Below, one piece after another: positions 45,781 to 57,823 of a DNA stretch of 64,000 nucleotides. The position numbers and the translations under genes were made by a program. Position 1 is the first letter of the stretch. Each line of letters begins with the position of its first letter. The notes under the pieces were generated by a model, which saw nothing but the letters and a program-made list of their open reading frames with translations, was not told the DNA's origin and ran no database searches. Source of the stretch: Crotalaria pallida (lineage: Eukaryota; Streptophyta; Magnoliopsida; Fabales; Fabaceae); the NCBI GenBank assembly GCA_037953625.1, contig CM075652.1:56599501-56663500 (forward strand), given 5' to 3'.

Positions 45781-46772
45781 GAATTATTTAGGTGATTTAA
45801 AAAATAATTGCTAATGTTGTGTTGAAATAAATTTTATAAAGGTGTGCCTGTTTCAAATGAAGATAATGCGATGACCCCAGTTAAAAAACCCAGGAAAAAA
45901 AATCCTGTGCCCGTTAATATACGAGCAAAAATCTAGAAATTGAGTTAAATATTGAAGAGTAACCTTTGTACAGTATTTCTTTGCCGTTACATTAATGGCT
46001 AAGGAATACATTAAATTTAACCAACATGATTCCATCTCATAATGGATGCCATGACAAAAATCCCACCTAATAATTAGTACATCGATATTTTAATAACAAT
46101 CATATTTACTTAGATTATGTTCTCGTATAATATATTGGAGCAAATCCAAACACATGCCAGAAAATATTCCATTTGAAAGAAAAGTTGTTGGGACGGTTTT
46201 GTCACTACCATATCAATGAGAGCTTTTAGCTAGCTTGACACGTTAAAATATGATATATCAGCCTTCAAATTAATATTTAAAAAAATATAATAAAAAAGTG
46301 ATAAATGCCATTTATTAATCAAATATTGATAATATATATTTTAATTTGTAGTAATATATATCACATTTTTTTATGATATAAAATAAATCATAAATTAACT
46401 TTGTAAATTAATGTATCATTTAAAAAATTTATTTAATGATTTTTTTAGGATTTTTTAAGGATTAACTTGACGACAACCACGGTATCTTTCAAGAATCAAA
46501 TGGAACTTTTTCTCAATTTCAAATCTGCACTTTTATGAACGAAGCAAGTTATTAATTCCGATGCTAGCATGACACAACTTGGTGATAATCTTGAGTGTGT
46601 TTGTCAAGTCATGAGCGGTACAAGTCATTCAATGAATTTATTTGCCTTAAGGTAAGCTCGTGTAGCCACGTTTGGTTAATGGTTAGATAGGATTTTCAGA
46701 AAAACCACGGGTTTATAAATTTTTTTGTGAGAAATTCTTAAAGTGACCTTTGACTTAAATTTTTTTGACTTA
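45781..46772. other. Intergenic, no feature seen
   Basis: AT-rich sequence. The 60-codon minus-strand ORF at 45853-46035 has no recognisable content. Confidence 0.
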
Positions 46773-47072
46773 TACTCCCTCCGTCCCTTAATATAAGTCG
46801 TTTTTATCTAATTCACACATTTTAAGAAAAGTAATTATTATTCTCAAATTTATCAAAAAATATGTTGTCATTTCAAAGTTATCCCTATTTAAAATTTTAC
46901 AACTCTATTCATTTCTCTCTCTATTGTAATTATTACTCTATCACTCCTATGTAATTATGAGGGGTGTATTTGGAATAAACTCTTTAATGCTACCTAAATA
47001 TTCCAAAATGACTTATAAAAGGGACAAAAAATCTACCAAAATGGTGCCTTATATTAAGGGACAGAGGGAGTA
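46773..47072. repeat. Stowaway MITE
   Basis: A 296-bp body (46775-47070) with TA on each side. Its ends are the classic CTCCCTCCGTCCCTTAATAT and the inverted partner ATATTAAGGGACAGAGGGAG. It has no coding capacity and is mobilised in trans by Mariner-type transposases. Confidence 0.
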
Positions 47073-47085
47073 ATAACTACCATTC

Positions 47086-47173
47086 CCGGTTAACACACCT
47101 GCTGAGAGACATAGCAATTCGACCTCGTGCAACATTAGTTTCAAGAGTTTCTTGGTATTAAAGGTGATTTTTT
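47086..47173 (+). mobile_element. SINE fragment
   Basis: It contains CCCGGTTAACACACCTGCTG, CGACCTCGTGCAACATTAGT and CTTGGTATTAAAGGTGA, which follow the order of the SINE split by the outer copia element. It ends in a T run. The head is missing and no duplication was identified. Confidence 0.
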
Positions 47174-47273
47174 TTTATCTCTTACTTTTTACTTTCAATT
47201 GACTTTTCGGTCTTTGGATTTTTTTTAGCCTCGGTCGGTTATTTTCGCGATTTAATATTAAAAAACTTTTATA

Positions 47274-47527
47274 CTCCCTCCGATTTTATATATAGGGCAT
47301 ATTTAACCGCATTCTCCGGATCAAGGAAACTGTATAGTTTTGTGAATTTTATGAGAATATATTGTAACATTACAATTTTATCCCCTCCACTTTACTTGGA
47401 AAGTTCACGTTCATTAATGAATAACAAAAACACATAGTTAGTCAAAACATTTAATAAGGACAAAAAAAAAACAATTAATATTGCATATGAAATATAAAGT
47501 GCCCTATATATAGGACCAAAGATTTCT
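47274..47527. repeat. Partial Stowaway-like MITE
   Basis: The left end CTCCCTCCGATTTTATATAT, after TA, has an inverted partner GCCCTATATATAGGACCAAA near 47502-47521. The outer tip of the right side is lost or degraded. Confidence 0.
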
Positions 47528-47814
47528 TTTAGAAAATGACCTATATAACTAGATAGAGTAGTATATAATGTACTCATTAACATTTTAATGTCAATGACTT
47601 GTGAGCTGGTATTGAACATTGCAAATATAGCTCGTGAATGGTTTTGTATTAAACAAATTATTTTATTCATAAAAATTGGATTACTAGAATAAAAAACTTT
47701 ATTTAAATAATTAAGTCTCTTACATGACTATATAATTAAATATTGAAAAAAATACGGTGTGTAGTATTTATAAAGAAATTATTAGCAAGAATTTATGTAA
47801 TGTATGTTACTATG

Positions 47815-48650
47815 TTAGAAGTCAATATTTCATGGATTTAAAGGATTCAAAGTATACAAGGTTTTAATGATTACAAACAAGATTCAACACGATTTAAACA
47901 AGTCAAGATTCAAGCAAGAGTGAAGCAAGATTCTCAAGTAGATACCTCTCCATATGTATCAGGAATTCATTTAAGGTAAAGATAGTTTTTGCACTTTGAT
48001 TTTTTTTAGGCCATACTTAAGGACATGGAGAAGTCTAAAACAAAAAGTATTTATTAAAAATTGATTTTCATGCTATATTATATGGAAATACTTTTGAAAA
48101 TATCTGACTAAGTTTTCTGGTTTTTGAAATTAAAGTTTCACAAATTTCTCCCAGAGTAATCGATTACTATAATGGATAATCGACTACTTCTGTAGTATCA
48201 TATAAAATTCAGAGAGCTCGTAATCAATTACTTGATCTTGGCTAATCGATTACTTTGAATGAAAGTAATCGATTAGAAATGTTGCATCATACAAAGTAAC
48301 AGAGGCTCTGGAATCGATTACTTGAAAGGTTGTAATCGATTACTTGTTCAAATAATCAATTATTTTAGTTGCATCATACATTTGCGGAGAGAAGCGAATC
48401 GATTATTGAAATATGAGTAATCGATTACTTTGCTTAAAATAATCAATTACTCATTCAAGTAATTGATTACTTTTTTGATTTTTTTTTTCAAAATCGTTTC
48501 TGAATCAATCAAATTCGTTTCCTGATTTGTTTCTGATAGTATTTGATCTCGGCTGGCTTTTATTTTTGGCTGATGGGATTTGATTTTTTGAAATATATTC
48601 TTTTGTTTTTCAAATCAAATAACACACATCACTTCTCCAAAATCCTAATA
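47815..48650. mobile_element. LTR-like fragment with a TAATCGATTA palindrome array
   Basis: It begins near TGTTAGAAGTCAATATTTCA and has no ORF. Between about 48150 and 48480 it holds seven copies of AATCGATT, most within GTAATCGATTAC, plus at least five one-base variants (for example GTAATCAATTAC, AGTAATTGATTAC). From memory such arrays occur in LTRs of SIRE1-type elements in legumes, so I read it as a solo or truncated LTR. The partner LTR is absent and the right edge merges with the next copia LTR, so the limits are approximate. Confidence 0.
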
Positions 48651-48923
48651 CTCAGAGAGAGCCTTCACGTTATAGAGAATAAAAACTGAAGAGAGCAAAG
48701 AGGGAGAAGAGAGAGAATATATAGAGAGAGTCTAACTAACTATAACATAATTAAAAACTAAAACTGAATTTCATTTCCTAAAGGGAACAAACTGATTACA
48801 ATAGTATTTATTGGCTTTAGCTGATACAGACAGTTGTCAGCACTAAGCTGATAATTATTAACTGAATGCATTCTAAATGAAACTAAATTTCATTTAGTTT
48901 GAGTATTGATATGCTCTATTACA
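48651..48923 (-). repeat. 3' LTR of the decayed copia element, with polypurine tract
   Basis: On the minus strand the tract TTTGAGAGGGG (48924-48934) is followed by TGTAATAGAGCATATCAATA, the LTR start. The far end is uncertain because there is no second LTR to compare. The CT-rich stretch near 48660-48735 probably belongs to it. Confidence 0.
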
Positions 48924-48939
48924 CCCCTCTCAAACCAAG

Positions 48940-50654
48940 GGAGGGTTGAAAATCTATCCTATAAGCTATTATGTGCTTGCTCCTAAGCTCTTGAAATTTG
49001 GAAGATGAAGGCGAGAATATCTAAAATCTGATGCTGAGCAGGAATATGAGTAACAGCCAAGGACTTTGCTTGAACATGTTCCCTAACAAAAGATAGATCT
49101 AAAGCTATATGCTTAGTTTTAGCATGTAATACTAGGTTGTGAGCATGGGTAACAGTGCTTAGACTGTGACAAAATATAATAGGATAGTGAAAGGGAACTT
49201 TAAGTTATGTAAGTAGAGACTTTATCCACATGAATTCAGCAGTTGCTTGGGCTAAGGATCTATATTCTGCTTATGTACTGGACCTACTGATAGAGTCCTG
49301 CTTCTTAGACAACCAAGTGACTAAATTTGGTCCTAGAAACAAGGCTGCCCCTAAAACTAATCTCCTGGCATCCTTGTCTGTAGCCCAGTCAACATCACAG
49401 TAACCAATAAGACTCAGAGGCTTCTGAACAGGGGCATGTTGCAAGTATAATCCTTGAGTCATTGTGCCTTTGAGATATCTGAGAATTTTCTTGACTACGA
49501 CCCTATGCTCTCCAAGAGGTTAAGAGAGAAATTGGCAAACCTTATTGACGTTGAAACTGATCTCAGGTCTGATTATTGTAGCATACTGTAGAGCACCCAC
49601 AATGGATCTGTACAAGGTAGGATCAACTATAAAATTAGACCCTCCATATTGAGTCTGCAGTTGCCAACCGTAGGGAAGGCAACGCTATTAGCTTGAGCCA
49701 TATTAGCTCTTATTAAAAGATCCCTGATATATTTAGCTTGAGAAAGCAACAAAGAACCATTTGGCAACCTAACAACTTGGATGCCAAGAAAATAGTCAAG
49801 ATCACCAAGATCTTTTAGGGCAAAGATGTTATGGAGTTTGGTAACCAGAGACTGAATATAAGCAGAATATGAACTTGTGATGATAATATCATCAACATAT
49901 ACAAGAATAAAGGTTGTTTAAGAGGAGGAAATGCTGAAAAATAATGAATTATCACATTTATTGACATGAAATCCAAAGCTTATAAGGGTACCTTTCAACC
50001 TTTCAAACCATTTCCTAGGGGCTTGTTTGAGGCCATACAGGGACTTATGTAGCCTACAAACAAGAGAGGTATCCTTGTGCTCGAACCCTGGGGGTTGCTG
50101 CATATAAACCTCCTCATTCAAGATGTCATTGAGAAAGACATTGTTGATATCAAGTTGCCGCAGAGGCCAGCCATTAGAGATGGCAATGGTCAATTTAATT
50201 ATGACAATCATGGGTTTAACAACTAGAGAAAAAGTCTTAGAATAGTCAAATCCAGGTTTTTGATGAAAACCTTTAGCTACCAACCGAGCTTTGTATTTTG
50301 AATAGAACCATCAGGGTTTTCTTTAACCTTGAAAACCCATTTGCACCCAATGGCTATCCTATAAGTAGGTAGTTTGACTAAAGACCAAGTACCATTATCA
50401 ATTAAAGCTTTAAACTCAGCATGCATTGCTGCATGCCACTCCTCACTAGAAAGAGTTGCCTTAACACTAGTGGGCTCACAATGGGCCAAATATACTGAGG
50501 GAAATAGAGGCTTGTGTATTCCAAACTTGGATATGGTTTGCATAGGATGCATGTTTTCATGAGAAACAGGTGGGGAAGCATGTGAGCTAGAGGAATCTGA
50601 CAATGAAATGGTAGGGGATGCAGTAGAAGGCAAAGAGGAAGAAGCAGAGAGCAT
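48940..50654 (-). pseudogene. Copia reverse transcriptase and RNase H remnants
   Basis: On the minus strand: FKALIDNGTWSLVKLPTYRI, IGCKWVFKVKENPDGS (50277-50654), then DINNVFLNDILNEEVYMQQP and LYGLKQAPRKWFERLKG (49918-50283). The catalytic YVDD lies near 49890-49901. RNase H follows (GYCDVDWATDKDARR, 49271-49462). Frame changes and stops separate these pieces. The reverse transcriptase itself keeps its key motifs. Confidence 0.
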
Positions 50655-50881
50655 ATGAGAGACAGCCTCAACTGCAAAATCCTGCTAATAACTTAAGGAA
50701 GAAGGAGCAGAAACAGAGGAATGAGATGATGAAGAAGGATGATCGATGGAGAAACAGTGTGAGAAGGAGGAATAGTATGAAATCGAAGAGAAGCAATATC
50801 AAACAGTTGAGATGATGTTGTATCGGTATTGAAATTAAACTTGAGAAATGTGGAACTGAAGAGAAAGGAAATTGCACCTGA

Positions 50882-51720
50882 TCAAACACATCTTTGGATA
50901 CAGATCCTACTACTATCATCTAAACACTTATAGCCTTTGTGAGTTGTAGAGTAGCCTAAGAAGACACACGTCTTGGACCTAAATTGCAACTTATGTTGGT
51001 TATAGGGTCGAAGATGAGGATAATAGCCATAGCCATAGCCAAACACCTTCATGTCATGATAAGTAGGGTGATGACCAGACAATGTTGTATAGGGTACCTT
51101 AAAGTCATTAGTAGGGGAGGGTAATTTGTTTATTAGATAAACAATAATGATGAAAGCATGGTCCCAAAACTCCATAGGAACATAACTTCTAGCTAAAAGA
51201 GCTAGGCCAGTTTCAACAATATGTTTGTGCTTTCTTTCTATATTGCCATTTTGGTTATGGGCATATGGACAAGTACATCTATGCACAATGCCCTGCTGTT
51301 GTAAATACTAAGTGAAGGGCCTAAATTCACTCCCATCATCACTCTAGACAGCCTTAATTGGTAAGGCAAACTGAGTATAAACAAATTTTTGAAAATGTTG
51401 AAATAAGAGTAGTGTTTCAGATTTTTGTTTCAGCATATATATCCAGGTAAATTTGGTAACAACATCTATTATAGAAAAGTAGTATTTAAAACCAGATTTA
51501 GACTGAATGGGGGCTGGACCCCAGAGATCAAAAAATAAGCGCTCAAAGGGAGAACTGTAAAAGTGAGTAGAAGGCTGAGAAGGTAATCTATGAGACTTAC
51601 TAACACAGCAAGCACCACAAAAATTAGTGAGTGTTTTATTTTCTATAAGAACATTACATTGTTTTAGTACACATCTGACAACCTCTTCATGAGGATGTCC
51701 TAATCTATTGTGCCATTGTA
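50882..51720 (-). pseudogene. Copia integrase remnant
   Basis: The part at 50882-51286 (minus) reads CPYAHNQNGNIERKHKHIVE, with the catalytic Glu, then FWDHAFIIIVYLINKLPSPT and TCVFLGYSTTHKGYKC. Upstream (51290-51720) the catalytic core is broken by stops. It belongs to the same element as the reverse transcriptase below it in coordinate. Confidence 0.
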
Positions 51721-52792
51721 ATTAAGTAGAGGGCACTGAAGTAGACATGGAACTACTAGAGACACTATTACATGAACCTGATACATCTTTATTCGAACAA
51801 TTTGTATGTAAAATAGAACAATGACTAGAACTAGATACAATATTATTCAAAGCTCTAAAACTAGATGCAAAGCACTCTGGAGTAGGTGTTGGAGACAGTT
51901 TGGGAAAAACATAGAGACCTTCAGAAGTAATGTGACCCCTTAGAATGACTTGATTAGTACCCTGAGATTTAACAACACAATGATTAGCATGAAATTCAAA
52001 GTAATAGTTGTTATCTCTTGCAAATTTGCTAACACTCATAAGATTTTTAGTAATAGAAGGTATTACAAAAAGATTATTCAGAGAAAAGTTGGTTTTAGAG
52101 TGTTCATGAGATAAAAAAGTACAGTTTCCAGAGGAAGTGATAATAATAGGTTGGCCAATTTGTATGTAAAATAGAACAATGACTAGAACTACATACAATA
52201 TTATTCAAAGCTCTAGAAGTAGATGCAAAACACTCTGGAGTAGGTGCTGGAGACAGTTTGGGAAAAAACATAGAGACCTTCAGAAGTAATGTGACCCTTT
52301 AGAATGACTTGATTCGTACCCTGAGATTTAACAACATAATGATTAGCATGAAATTCAAAGTAACAGTTGTTATCTCTTGAAAATTTGCTGACACTCATAA
52401 GATTTTTAGTAATAAAAGGTACTAAAAAAAGATTATTCATAGAAAATTTGGTTTTAAAGTGTTCAGGAGATAAAAAAGTAGAGTTTCCAAAGGAAGTGAT
52501 AGTAATAGGCTGGCCATTACCCATGTAAATGTTATCATACTGAAACTGGTCAGTAGGATGATGAAGTTGAGTAGGGTCTGATGTGAGATGGTGAGTATCA
52601 CCAGAATCAGGGTACCGAAGCTGTTGAGAAGGATAAGAAGGACCTACACCATGGCCAGCAATGGCAGTCATAACATAGGGAGTTATTGGTCCAGGGGCAT
52701 ATTGATAGTATGAGGGAGTAGGCAAAAGTCCTGAACCAACTACCATACAGGCATGACCTCTAGGGGCATGAGAGACATAATGATTTGATCTT
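51721..52792 (-). pseudogene. Copia protease region with a tandem duplication
   Basis: The protease signature appears as PDSGDTHHLT (near 52.6 kb). The following block ITKNLMSVSKF, FHANH, VVKSQGTNQVIL, GHITSEGLYVF is encoded twice: once in the frame ending at 52213 and again at 51722-52198. The cause is a tandem copy of about 358 bp (51801-52158 and 52159-52516). The two copies differ by scattered substitutions, so the duplication is not very recent. Confidence 0.
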
Positions 52793-53860
52793 TTAGGAGG
52801 AGCATAATAGGGTGGTGCAGGAGCTTGATGCATGCAGTGGTGGAGGTGTAGCTCTATAAGGCTGCACAACATGATATCCAAAGCCATGTGAGACCGGACC
52901 TCCAAATGTCCCTTGAGTCTGAGTGTTAGTGATGGTATGACCGAAAGTCTCATCATGATTATAGTAACAATAGGAATAGTCATGACCGTAGGACTGGCAG
53001 AGTGTGCAATAATGATTGTTACCTCTACCACTGCCACGACCACGACCTCTTCTACCACATGTTCGATTACATGCCTCACTATGTTTACCACCATGACGTT
53101 GAACTTGATTATGTGAATAGGAATTATCAGAGGTATGTGAATTGACAGAGGCCTGAGAATAGTTCTCAGCATGTGATTCATCTACATTTACAGACATTGC
53201 ATCAGTTAGGGTTTTCTTTGATGCCTGACTCAAGCGAGTTTCAAACATAAACAACAAAGATTTCATATCATTAACCAAAAATGGATAGCAACAATTGTTG
53301 GATTATACTCCTCAGGTAATCCATCTAATATAGCATCGATGCTATCCTCTACGGTTATTGAAGTGCCTACAGAAATTAGGGCATCAGTGATGGATTTTAC
53401 CTTGAGGAAGTACTCATCAATGGAGAGATTACCTTTAGTAATTGCACGCATATTTGATCGAAGCTGAAGCAATCTCACTTTGGTCTGAGCATGTCATTGA
53501 GAAAGCACGGGATCCCATAGGTACCAAGATTGATGTGAACTAATGAATCGTGGACGCATAGCATCAGATATAGAATTGAGAAGCCAAGAGAAAATCGATT
53601 GATTAATTTCCTCCCATTTTGTGACGTCTAGATTCACTCAATGAGCAATTCGATCCTCATCAGAGAAGAATTACTGCAGAATCATCGAAATCAGTAACAT
53701 AAGAAAGATGATGAGAGGCTCGAAGGATGCTGAGCACATACTGTTTCCAAGCGAGGAAATTAGTTTCATTGAGCTTTGAGGAAGCCAAAGGAAGAGAATT
53801 CGCAAGCGGAGGAATCGTTGGAGCTAGAATCGCCAGTGAAAGAATAGTTTGTATAAACAT
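52793..53860 (-). pseudogene. Copia gag remnant
   Basis: On the minus strand 53660-53860 reads LNETNFLAWKQYVLSILRAS, the start of a copia gag. The part at 53263-53478 continues (RAITKGNLSIDEYFLKVKSI, DAILDGLPEEY), and 52793-53278 holds a glycine/arginine stretch (CGRRGRGRGSGRG) and a knuckle CTLCQSYGHDYSYC. The pieces are in different frames. Confidence 0.
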
Positions 53861-53868
53861 TATAAATA

Positions 53869-54240
53869 AGTTTATATATATATATATATTAAAAATAAGT
53901 TATATCAAATACATTCTAAGTTAAATGATATATAAAAATAAATATAAGAATCTTAAAAATATTTAAACACTCTAAATTTAAATAAAAAATTTAGCAAAAA
54001 TATTTTTGTTTAACTTGACTATTTGATTATATTGTAAGGTATATTAATTTTTTTTTTTTACAAAAAAGGATTTATTAGGGTGGGTTTGGGAACGGGAGGG
54101 TACTTATAATCCCCTCCCCGCCATGTTTTTTTTTAAATAAAAAAAATGTTTTACTAATCAAAAACGGTCCGGGTAAGTACTCATGGGTGATTTACAAGCC
54201 CACCCCCAAATCATTTTATCCTCGCATTGCTAAAACCGGA
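53869..54240. other. Intergenic, no gene seen
   Basis: AT-rich sequence after the truncated copia end. The only content is a possible upstream remnant of the integrase fossil that follows. Confidence 0.
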
Positions 54241-54407
54241 AGGTGCCGAGTATTTCTTTCCATTGTTGATAACTACTCCATAACGATCTAGGTTGTCATG
54301 TTGAAGCACAAGAGGGAAACCTTTAAAACCTTAAAAAATTGGAAAATTCTACTGGAGCATCGTGTTGAGAAGAAGGTGAAATGTGTTTCGACAGACAATG
54401 GTTTGGG
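54241..54407 (+). pseudogene. Copia integrase fossil
   Basis: The frame from 54241 reads FLSIVDNYS, one in-frame TAG where the family has Trp, then MLKHKRETFKTLKNWKILLE and VSTDNGL, the second-Asp block. These match the copia integrase core in order and spacing. It is too short for a standard ORF scan. Orientation is opposite to the copia element just to its left, so it is a separate old insertion. Confidence 0.
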
Positions 54408-54514
54408 TTTTTTTTTTAGCATTCAACAAATCTTAGGTTCATGATATGAAAATTTTTTTGCCGTATTTTTTTTTCAATATTGGTATAATTAATTCTAGCA
54501 ACCCCCCTATCCCC

Positions 54515-54532
54515 CTCCTCTCTCTCTCTCTC

Positions 54533-54580
<48 letters not shown>
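54515..54580. repeat. (CT)n-(AT)n compound microsatellite
   Basis: About ten CT units followed by about twenty AT units. Likely length-variable. Confidence 0.
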
Positions 54581-54582
<2 letters not shown>

Positions 54583-54916
54583 CATACACTAACTCATGAC
54601 TTTTTATATAATGTGAATTTTACTAATTCATCCATTAATTAATAACGATATGTCATTTATATATAATATTTGTGTCAAATTTGATCAACCTTAAACATCA
54701 TTGAATGTATTTTCAAATAGCTTCATTTCCATATACTTTTAAGACATATAAAAAAGTACTAAATGATTTTGGATTTTGTGAAATTTGATATAGACAATCT
54801 ACAAGATAGGAATTTTCAATCCAACGGTTAATTCGATTAAATTTGACTTCGTGTTTGAGTTATAAATGTTGTAAAAGTTGGTGTAATTTAACTTGGTGTG
54901 AACAGATCTCTTCTGG

Positions 54917-54937
54917 CCCCCCCCCCCCCTCTCTCTC

Positions 54938-54970
<33 letters not shown>

Positions 54971-54974
54971 GTAT
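54917..54974. repeat. Poly-C, (CT)n, (AT)n, (GTAT)n compound microsatellite
   Basis: A run of about 13 C is followed by CT, AT and GTAT repeats. The long C run is a frequent assembly and sequencing weak point. Confidence 0.
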
Positions 54975-55869
54975 CTATTTTTAAAACATGTTATTTTGTT
55001 TACCAAAAAAAACATGTTATTTTTTAGGTTTTATTTTTTTTAAATGTGATATTTTTTAATGTTAAATAGGCAATTTTACTAAAAATGAAACTAGAAACTA
55101 AATATCAAAATACTTAATATTATTTTCACATTTTCACCCACCTTCTAGGAAAGATTTCCAAGCAATCACCAATACATGTGCATCAAAGCTAGGAGATACG
55201 GAAAACAAACAAACAATGTCCACAAATTATCATTTAGTTAATTGTAGTTCTTTTGTTAAATACCACTATATGGAATTCAAATTATCATCACTGACAAAGT
55301 TTAACAAATTGTATACGGGAAAATGATGCATTATAAGAATCAAATATTGATTATTTAATTTTTTAATAAAATTTTATTTTTTATGTCGATTTATCTTATA
55401 CTAGCGTGTCGACTCGTGCTTGTTCACACATATTTTTATTGTTGTGTTTTTAATGAAATTAATATGTTTGTGTTTTTAATTTTATTCTTTTCTTTTGAGG
55501 GACTTATTCATGGAATGCATATTATTTTCAAACATGAAAATGCAATTTTAATTATAGAAGACAAAGAGTACTTATAATGAAATTAAAGTAATTAAAATTT
55601 CTTTCACAATAGATGAAACTTGATTAAAAAGCAGTGATGAAAATGGAATGAAGATTCAAAATATAACACGTTCAAGACAACATTTTGATACCTGAATAAT
55701 GGAAAATAGGTAAAGAGGTTTCTTCAGGAAATCTCAACTTAAAAAGCATGTTCTTTAAACCTTGGGTGCATTTAAACATGAAAATGCAACTGATAAATGA
55801 AGGTGGTTTTTTAGTTTGAAGTTGACATGTGTGTAACATGCATATTATTTTCCTATTAGTTTGTATTTA

Positions 55870-55900
<31 letters not shown>

Positions 55901-55919
55901 TCATGAATTCATAATAAAT
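54975..55919. other. Intergenic, no gene seen
   Basis: AT-rich sequence with a short AT repeat near 55880-55900. The small ORF at 55383-55577 has no recognisable content. Confidence 0.
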
Positions 55920-56965
55920 TAGCATGCATTTAGGTCATATTTCACTTGAAAAAGTTTCTTGTGTTTTTGATATGTAGATTAATTATTTTGATGCTTGGAG
56001 CTTTGGAAGCGTCAAAGGATAAATCAAGGATGAATGAGAGAATCCTTTGGGAAAAAAAAGAAGCAAAAATAGAGTTTAAATATTCTTTTGGGCCTATTGA
56101 TAATGTGGGCCCAACACTTGAAGGAAGGAAAAATTATAAAAGGAGGAATATAGAAACCATGTAATTAAGATTAGAATTAGAATTAGGATTACAATTTATC
56201 ATAGACATAAATTAGAAAACAATGATTAAGATGACACAATTCTCTTCAGGAAGAACTATAAAGTATTTGAAGACGGAAGAAATTCTTATCATTCATCTTT
56301 TGGTTATTTATATCTTTTTATGCCTTATTTCTATTTTTTAGTTAGTATTATGATTATGATTGACTAGTTTTCCGGTTTTTAAGGATTAGGATTAACCCAT
56401 GGAAGCATTGACAAGATGATTTGATTATTTTCTCTTATTAATATTTGTTTATTTTAAATTTAATTATGGTGTTCTTAATACATGTGATTGTGTCGGATCT
56501 CACTATTGCGTGATACCAGATAGTAAGGGAAGAACTTAAAGATGAATCTTAATATTAGAAAATACATAATTAAACTTGAGGTTTTAGATTACGAAAGTAG
56601 TTCTAATCCTTGAGAGGATTCAATGAATTATCAAAGATCTTAATGGATTTGATGTGCTTTAATTACCAAGAAAGCAGGAACTAGGAATCATTGGGTATGT
56701 TGCTAAGATTTTGAAAGGAAGTAATATACTACAATAGGTTAATTCACCTTCAAAATAAATCTAATTTGATAAGATTTATATCTTTATTTGATTGTTAATG
56801 TGGATATATGGTGAAACTAAACATTAAAAGATTAAATTCAAATCTTATTTCAGATCTTGAGATATATTTTATTTTATTTTATTTTTCTCAAATTCAATCT
56901 TTTATTTTATTTCTCAATTTTCTAATATATTGGTTTAGATAATTTGCTATTCTTATAATTTGTCA
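55920..56965 (+). repeat. Old LTR-like relic (tentative)
   Basis: The text resembles the second half of the large LTRs at 31527-33008 and 59077-60629. It has a TTAATTACCAAGAAAGCAGG block where they have TTAGTAAGAAACA or TTACTAAGAAACAGGG, and it ends near CAGTACTTAACAACA, comparable with their CCAACA ends. No boundaries or target duplication were found. The assignment rests on similar layout and short words only. Confidence 0.
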
Positions 56966-57420
56966 GTACTTAACAACAAAATTCATGTGAAGACGATATT
57001 TTATTTTGGCTTAATTATGTCACAAGTCCCTGAAGTTTGGGGTACTTTTGCTAGATACCCTTATACTTTTTTTTAATGTCTGACTCCCCGAAGTTACTTC
57101 TGGATTTGTCATATACCCCTACTAGCAATTCTGGCCAATTTTGATGACATGTAATATCAAAATCCTAGTTAGACGCAGGAGGTTGGTCATGTGGTGCCGC
57201 GTGATGTCACATGGGCGAAGACGACCTCTCTCTTCAATTCTTTATTTATTTTTTTATTTAACTAAAAGTATAAAAATATTAAGTTTTTAAATTATATTAA
57301 AAAAAATGATCTTCGCCCACGGGGCACCAAGTGATTAACCTCCTGTGTCTGATCAGGATTCCGATGTTACATATTGTCAGCAAAATGGGTCGCAATTGGT
57401 AGTAGGGGTATATGACAAAC

Positions 57421-57823
57421 TGATGAAGGTCTAATATATGATGTTTTAAGGCTTAATTTCACTTCCTTTTGCTATGGTTTTAGCTTGTTTCTCTTGTAAA
57501 TATAGGTATTTTATATTAGTTTTAGGAATTTTTAGTTTATTAGAATCCTTTGAACGTTTTGATCCGTTTTGGGTATGTTTCAGGTATTTCGGAGCTTTAT
57601 TTGGAGAAAATATTATTGAAGCTGAAAAGAGCATAAGAAGACCTTGAAAATGACACAAGAACGGAGAGAAACGAAGTCGAAAATTCCTCAGCACGCCCAG
57701 GCGCGGGATCTGCGCGCCCAGGCGTGCGTGCAGCGGTAATCAGAGGGCATCAAATATAGCGCGCCCAGGCGTGCTGGTCTGCACGCCCAGGCGCGCAAAG
57801 TGCGTGAAAGTGACGTTGTTCGG
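57421..57823 (+). repeat. Truncated 5' LTR
   Basis: Its 403 bases align without a gap to 59077-59479, with about a dozen substitutions by eye. Similarity stops at GTTGTTCGG. The next sequence contains AAGTTTGGGGGAGTGG, itself like a polypurine tract. Confidence 0.

Larger units (their letters stand above)
48651..53868 (-). mobile_element. Decayed Ty1/copia element, 5' end truncated
   Basis: On the minus strand gag, protease, integrase, reverse transcriptase and RNase H pieces lie in copia order between about 53.86 and 49.2 kb, with many stops and shifts. A single LTR sits at the left (to 48923). No matching LTR or PBS is present beyond 53868, so the 5' LTR and leader have been lost. A 358-bp tandem duplication lies inside. 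Confidence 0.

Noticed and set aside
52913..53116. Plus-strand ORF with TTTTSSTT-type repeats
   Set aside because: Antisense of the glycine/arginine-rich gag segment. The repeats follow from that codon pattern.
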